Below, one piece after another: positions 48,251 through 50,767 of a stretch of 50,767 nucleotides of DNA (position 1 is the first letter of the stretch; every line of letters starts with the position of its first letter). This DNA is from Helicobacter sp. MIT 00-7814 (GTDB taxonomy: Bacteria > Campylobacterota > Campylobacteria > Campylobacterales > Helicobacteraceae): contig NZ_NXLL01000015.1 in the NCBI RefSeq assembly GCF_003364115.1, positions 1-50,767 on the forward strand, written 5' to 3'. The notes beneath the pieces are model-generated. The model did not search any database and had not been told where the DNA came from. It saw only the letters and a list, made by a program, of their open reading frames with translations. Both the position numbers and the translations under genes were made by a program.

Positions 48251-50175
48251 AACTCTGCCTCTCCACCCTGCCCGAAAGTGCGGGCGTGTATCAATACTTT
48301 GACAAAGACGATAGACTGCTTTATGTCGGCAAGGCAAAAAATCTCAAAAAGCGCATCAAAAGCTACTTTGTCAAAAGCGCTAATTTAAGCCAGCGTATAG
48401 CCATCATGGTGTCTCAAATCGCGCGTATCCACACGCTTGTGACGCCAAATGAGCAAGACGCGCTGATTTTGGAAAACTCGCTTATTAAAAGCCTCAAGCC
48501 AAAATACAACATTTTACTGCGCGATGACAAGACTTATCCCTATATTTTTATCGATAAAAATAAAGACTTCCCAACGCTTGAAATAACGCGCAGTGTGATA
48601 AATAAAAAGAATATTTTGTATTTTGGTCCTTTTAGTTTTGGCGCGCGCGATTTGGTTGATGGGATTTTAGAAACCACGCCTTTGGTGCAGAAAAAATCCT
48701 GTCTTCAAGGCAAAAAAGCTTGTCTTTTTTATCAAATCAAACGCTGTCTCGCCCCATGTGAAGGCAAAATAAACAAGCAAGAATATGAAAAGATTCTAAA
48801 TTCCGCGCTAGAACTTTTGGAAAATAAAAAAAAGCTCATCAAACTTTTGGAATCCAAAATGCAAATTTTTGCGGACAACTACGCGTTTGAGGAGGCTGCG
48901 CGCTTGAGGGATAGGATTGCTAAAATTTCGCAAATGCAAAAGCACTCTGTGATTGACTTAGCACAATCTTGTGATATGGATATTTTTGTCTTTGTCACGC
49001 GTCCGCAAAAAACGCACAGCACGATAGAATCTGCAAATTCATCAAAAAATGTAGCGCAAAAAAGCGCAATGCAAAAAGGCGTGCTAATGAAGCTATTTGT
49101 GCGAAATGGACGCATAAGTTCAAGCGATTTTGTGCTACTTCATAGCAGCGCGCTTGATGTGGAGGATTCTCTAGATTCCGCGCAATCCTCGCAAAACCCC
49201 GCGCAATCCACAAAGCCTAGCATGACAAATCACAACCTCTGCTCGCTTTACACGCAAGCTTTGCTCAATCATTACAAGGCGCACACGCCACTTTTGCCAG
49301 ATTCTATCCTTTTGCCCGCAAATGTCGCGCTTGAAGACAAAGACGAGCTAGAGCGCATTTTGCAAGAGCGTTTGGGGAAAAAAATCGAAATCTCACAGCC
49401 CAAAAAAGGCAAAAAGCTAGAGCTCATCAACCTTGCGCGCAAAAATGCCCTTGAGCTTTTGCATTTGCATACAAATGAGGAAAATATCCAAGAATCTAGG
49501 CTAATGGAGCAAATCGCCACGCTTTTTGGGCTTGATGAGATTCCCTATAGGATCGAAGTTTTTGACACTTCGCACCACAGCGGGACGCAGTGCGTGGGCG
49601 CGATGGTGGTGTATGAAAATGGCGAGTTTAGAAAGGATTCTTATCGGCAGTATAATTTGAGCGGGAGTGATGAATATGCGCAGATGAGCGAGCTTTTGAC
49701 GCGCCGTGCGCTGGATTTTGAGAATAATCCCGCGCCAAATTTGTGGCTTCTTGATGGTGGCAAGGCGCAACTCAAACTCGCGCGCCAAATCCTAGAATCT
49801 AGCGGCGCGCAAGTCGATACGCTCGCTATCTCAAAGCACAAGCTCAATGGACGCGCGCACCGCGCCAAAGGAAGTGCGCAAGATATTTTACACGCAGTGC
49901 AAAAAAGCACGCAAGAGCCAAAAGAATTTAAACTCTCCCCAAATGATAAAAGCTTGCAATTTTTGCAAAAACTGCGCGATGAGGCGCACCGCTTTGCTAT
50001 CACTTTCCACAGAGCGCAAAAAAATAAGAATCTCACAAAGCTAAAAACGCTCACCCAAACGCGCAATCTCACTCCCGCGCAAGTGGATAAACTGCTTAGA
50101 ATCTATGGCGAAGTGCGCGTGATTGAAAATCTTTCAAACGAGGAAATCACAAGCGCACTAAGAAAAAGAGGTTAA
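48247..50175 (+). CDS. uvrC: Excinuclease ABC subunit C
   Basis: UvrC makes both incisions in nucleotide excision repair with UvrA and UvrB. The 642-residue product has the N-terminal GIY-YIG-type nuclease (LPESAGVYQYF and LLYVGKAKNLKKRIKSYF, residues 5-40), the cysteine region CLFYQIKRCLAPCEG, a UVR-type helical pair (FEEAARLRDRIAKI), and the RNase H-like 3' part with EVFDTSHHSGT and WLLDGGKAQL. The C-terminus ends in helix-hairpin-helix sequence. Two Ser/Gln-rich inserts (about residues 256-280 and 305-325) are unusual. ATG 48247 overlaps the previous stop (ATGA). Confidence 0.96.
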   Translation: MKLCLSTLPESAGVYQYFDKDDRLLYVGKAKNLKKRIKSYFVKSANLSQRIAIMVSQIARIHTLVTPNEQDALILENSLIKSLKPKYNILLRDDKTYPYIFIDKNKDFPTLEITRSVINKKNILYFGPFSFGARDLVDGILETTPLVQKKSCLQGKKACLFYQIKRCLAPCEGKINKQEYEKILNSALELLENKKKLIKLLESKMQIFADNYAFEEAARLRDRIAKISQMQKHSVIDLAQSCDMDIFVFVTRPQKTHSTIESANSSKNVAQKSAMQKGVLMKLFVRNGRISSSDFVLLHSSALDVEDSLDSAQSSQNPAQSTKPSMTNHNLCSLYTQALLNHYKAHTPLLPDSILLPANVALEDKDELERILQERLGKKIEISQPKKGKKLELINLARKNALELLHLHTNEENIQESRLMEQIATLFGLDEIPYRIEVFDTSHHSGTQCVGAMVVYENGEFRKDSYRQYNLSGSDEYAQMSELLTRRALDFENNPAPNLWLLDGGKAQLKLARQILESSGAQVDTLAISKHKLNGRAHRAKGSAQDILHAVQKSTQEPKEFKLSPNDKSLQFLQKLRDEAHRFAITFHRAQKNKNLTKLKTLTQTRNLTPAQVDKLLRIYGEVRVIENLSNEEITSALRKRG

Positions 50176-50216
50176 AATATTAAGCGCCCCGTGCAAACCG
50201 AGATTTTGCAATCAAA

Positions 50217-50245
50217 GGAATTCAAGTTACGCGCCAGCGTAACCC
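50217..50245 (+). repeat. GGAATTCAAGTT-hairpin-AACCC element, copy 2
   Basis: GTTACGC-GCCA-GCGTAAC is a perfect 7-bp stem with a 4-nt loop, within the same frame GGAATTCAA...CCC as 46579-46608. The stem sequence differs from copy 1, but pairing is kept. It lies 42 bp after the uvrC stop. Confidence 0.6.
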
Positions 50246-50252
50246 AATCTCG

Positions 50253-50324
50253 CCCCTTGCGTGGTGAAAAAAAGGCGTTAAAAAAATGCAGTAGTGCATT
50301 TTTAGCCTTTTTTCTAGCAAGGGA
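50253..50324. terminator. Large multi-part hairpin after uvrC
   Basis: Nested arms pair: CCCTTGC with GCAAGGG, then GAAAAAAAGGC with GCCTTTTTTC, then TTAAAAAAATGCA-like with TGCATTTTTA around a GTAG loop. The whole hairpin spans about 72 nt with small bulges. Located 78 bp after the uvrC stop, it could terminate uvrC transcription or protect a 3' end. The AT-rich inner part resembles a bidirectional terminator. Confidence 0.6.
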
Positions 50325-50383
50325 AACAGCGAGGCTCTCCCCCCGAAAGAAGAAAAGCGCGGAGCTTCTATAAAAATATATTT

Positions 50384-50445
50384 GGGCGCGGGGGGGAGTG
50401 AGGAGGGGGGAGCGACCTTTTGCGTGAAAAAACAATTTTAGAGAA
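50384..50445 (+). repeat. Degenerate G-rich repeat fragment
   Basis: The stretch has G-runs (50390-50396 and 50405-50410) followed by AGCGAC and TTTTGCG, resembling the GGGGAGCGACTTCGC part of the dispersed repeat without its C-rich arm. It is a likely decayed copy. Confidence 0.4.
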
Positions 50446-50491
50446 TCTAAAAAATTTTAAGAAGTGAAAGCAAGGGATACTAAAAAATTTA

Positions 50492-50520
50492 GTCATTGCG
50501 AGCGCAAGCGAAGCAATCCA
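50492..50520 (-). repeat. 29-bp palindrome-containing dispersed repeat, inverted copy
   Basis: The sequence is the reverse complement of 180-208 with one mismatch. The region between it and copy C (50521-50618) carries five copies of GATTCT/AGAATC in both orientations and no gene. Confidence 0.75.
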
Positions 50521-50618
50521 TTATTTTAGCTTTAGAATCTAGCTTTTTAGAATCTTGCAAGATTTTTGTAATGATTTAGATTCTTCAGGATTCTGACTTT
50601 TTAGAATTTTCAGAATCT

Positions 50619-50767
50619 TACTTATATTTTTTAATTCCCCTAAAAGATTCTATTTTTCAGAATCCTTTTGTTTAGCTCAACCCCACTTAGATTCTAAAAA
50701 TGGGTTTGTTCGATAAGGGGGAGGGGGCTTGAATTGCGAAGTCGCTCCCCTTATCCCCCTTGCAACC
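50619..50767 (-). repeat. Dispersed two-hairpin GC-rich repeat, copy C
   Basis: Read on the minus strand it starts at the last base of the window with GGTTGCAAGGGGGATAAGG, is identical to copy B for 42 nt, then continues through AGAATCTAAGTGGGG and the GGATTC/GAATCT hairpin. The window therefore begins and ends at the same repeat boundary. Confidence 0.8.

Noticed and set aside
47776-48294. 172-aa ORF antisense to the nucleotidyltransferase gene
   Set aside because: It overlaps conserved coding sequence on the other strand and has no domain or ribosome-binding site.
1-50767. CRISPR array
   Set aside because: No set of regularly spaced identical repeats with unique spacers was seen; the repeats found are dispersed.

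Overview
The window is chromosomal DNA from a Helicobacter, most likely a non-pylori species. This rests on gene content and order: a nuo operon in which two small unrelated proteins sit where NuoE and NuoF normally are, followed directly by pflA; the four-subunit pyruvate:acceptor oxidoreductase porG-porD-porA-porB; a Hof/OprD-like outer-membrane protein; and a sensor kinase with the H-box HQWRQPLN common in Campylobacterota. The DNA is AT-rich, and its core genes are studded with GCGC runs and with the motif TAGATTCT/AGAATCTA. Species assignment is inference.

Layout. 1-356: dispersed GC-rich repeat and a short palindromic repeat. 357-2563: a small unknown protein, panC, then rplT and rpmI. 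7227-2691 (minus): a compact housekeeping run rho > murI > META lipoprotein > ribD > trmN6-like methyltransferase. 7331-9512 (minus): a sensor kinase and response regulator. 9705-11078: a secreted acidic protein of unknown role. 11420-15381 (minus): ppsA and a porin-like outer-membrane protein; then trmL (plus). 32458-16009 (minus): the 14-gene complex I operon nuoABCD-(E-like)-(F-like)-GHIJKLMN, and then pflA, a flagellar motor gene. 32862-38748 (plus): ppk, then gmd-hldE-gmhA (GDP-mannose and ADP-heptose precursors for surface glycans) and a cysteine-containing unknown protein. 39352-38756 (minus): recR. 39542-39617: tRNA-Ala(GGC). 39618 to about 42290: a decayed mobile island. 45615-42393 (minus): porGDAB. 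45826-50175 (plus): a predicted surface protein, a CCA/poly(A) nucleotidyltransferase and uvrC. 50176-50767: a gene-free stretch of hairpins and repeats.

How the genes work together. PorGDAB oxidises pyruvate and probably passes electrons to flavodoxin or ferredoxin. The NuoE/F-less complex I is thought to take electrons from such a carrier rather than from NADH, so the two operons probably form one respiratory route. PpsA supplies phosphoenolpyruvate for gluconeogenesis. Gmd, HldE and GmhA feed lipopolysaccharide synthesis.

The most unusual signals are not genes. (1) TAGATTCT/AGAATCTA is several-fold over-represented in coding and non-coding DNA and repeatedly occurs as inverted pairs forming hairpins after genes. 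This is the pattern of DNA uptake sequences in Neisseria and Pasteurellaceae. (2) A two-hairpin dispersed repeat of about 140 bp lies at both ends of the window and at 46635. (3) A second hairpin motif occurs twice with a conserved frame and a changed but still paired stem. (4) The island after tRNA-Ala is bounded internally by a 36-bp direct repeat and carries a probable PBECR-type nuclease gene split by a frameshift at an A6 tract.
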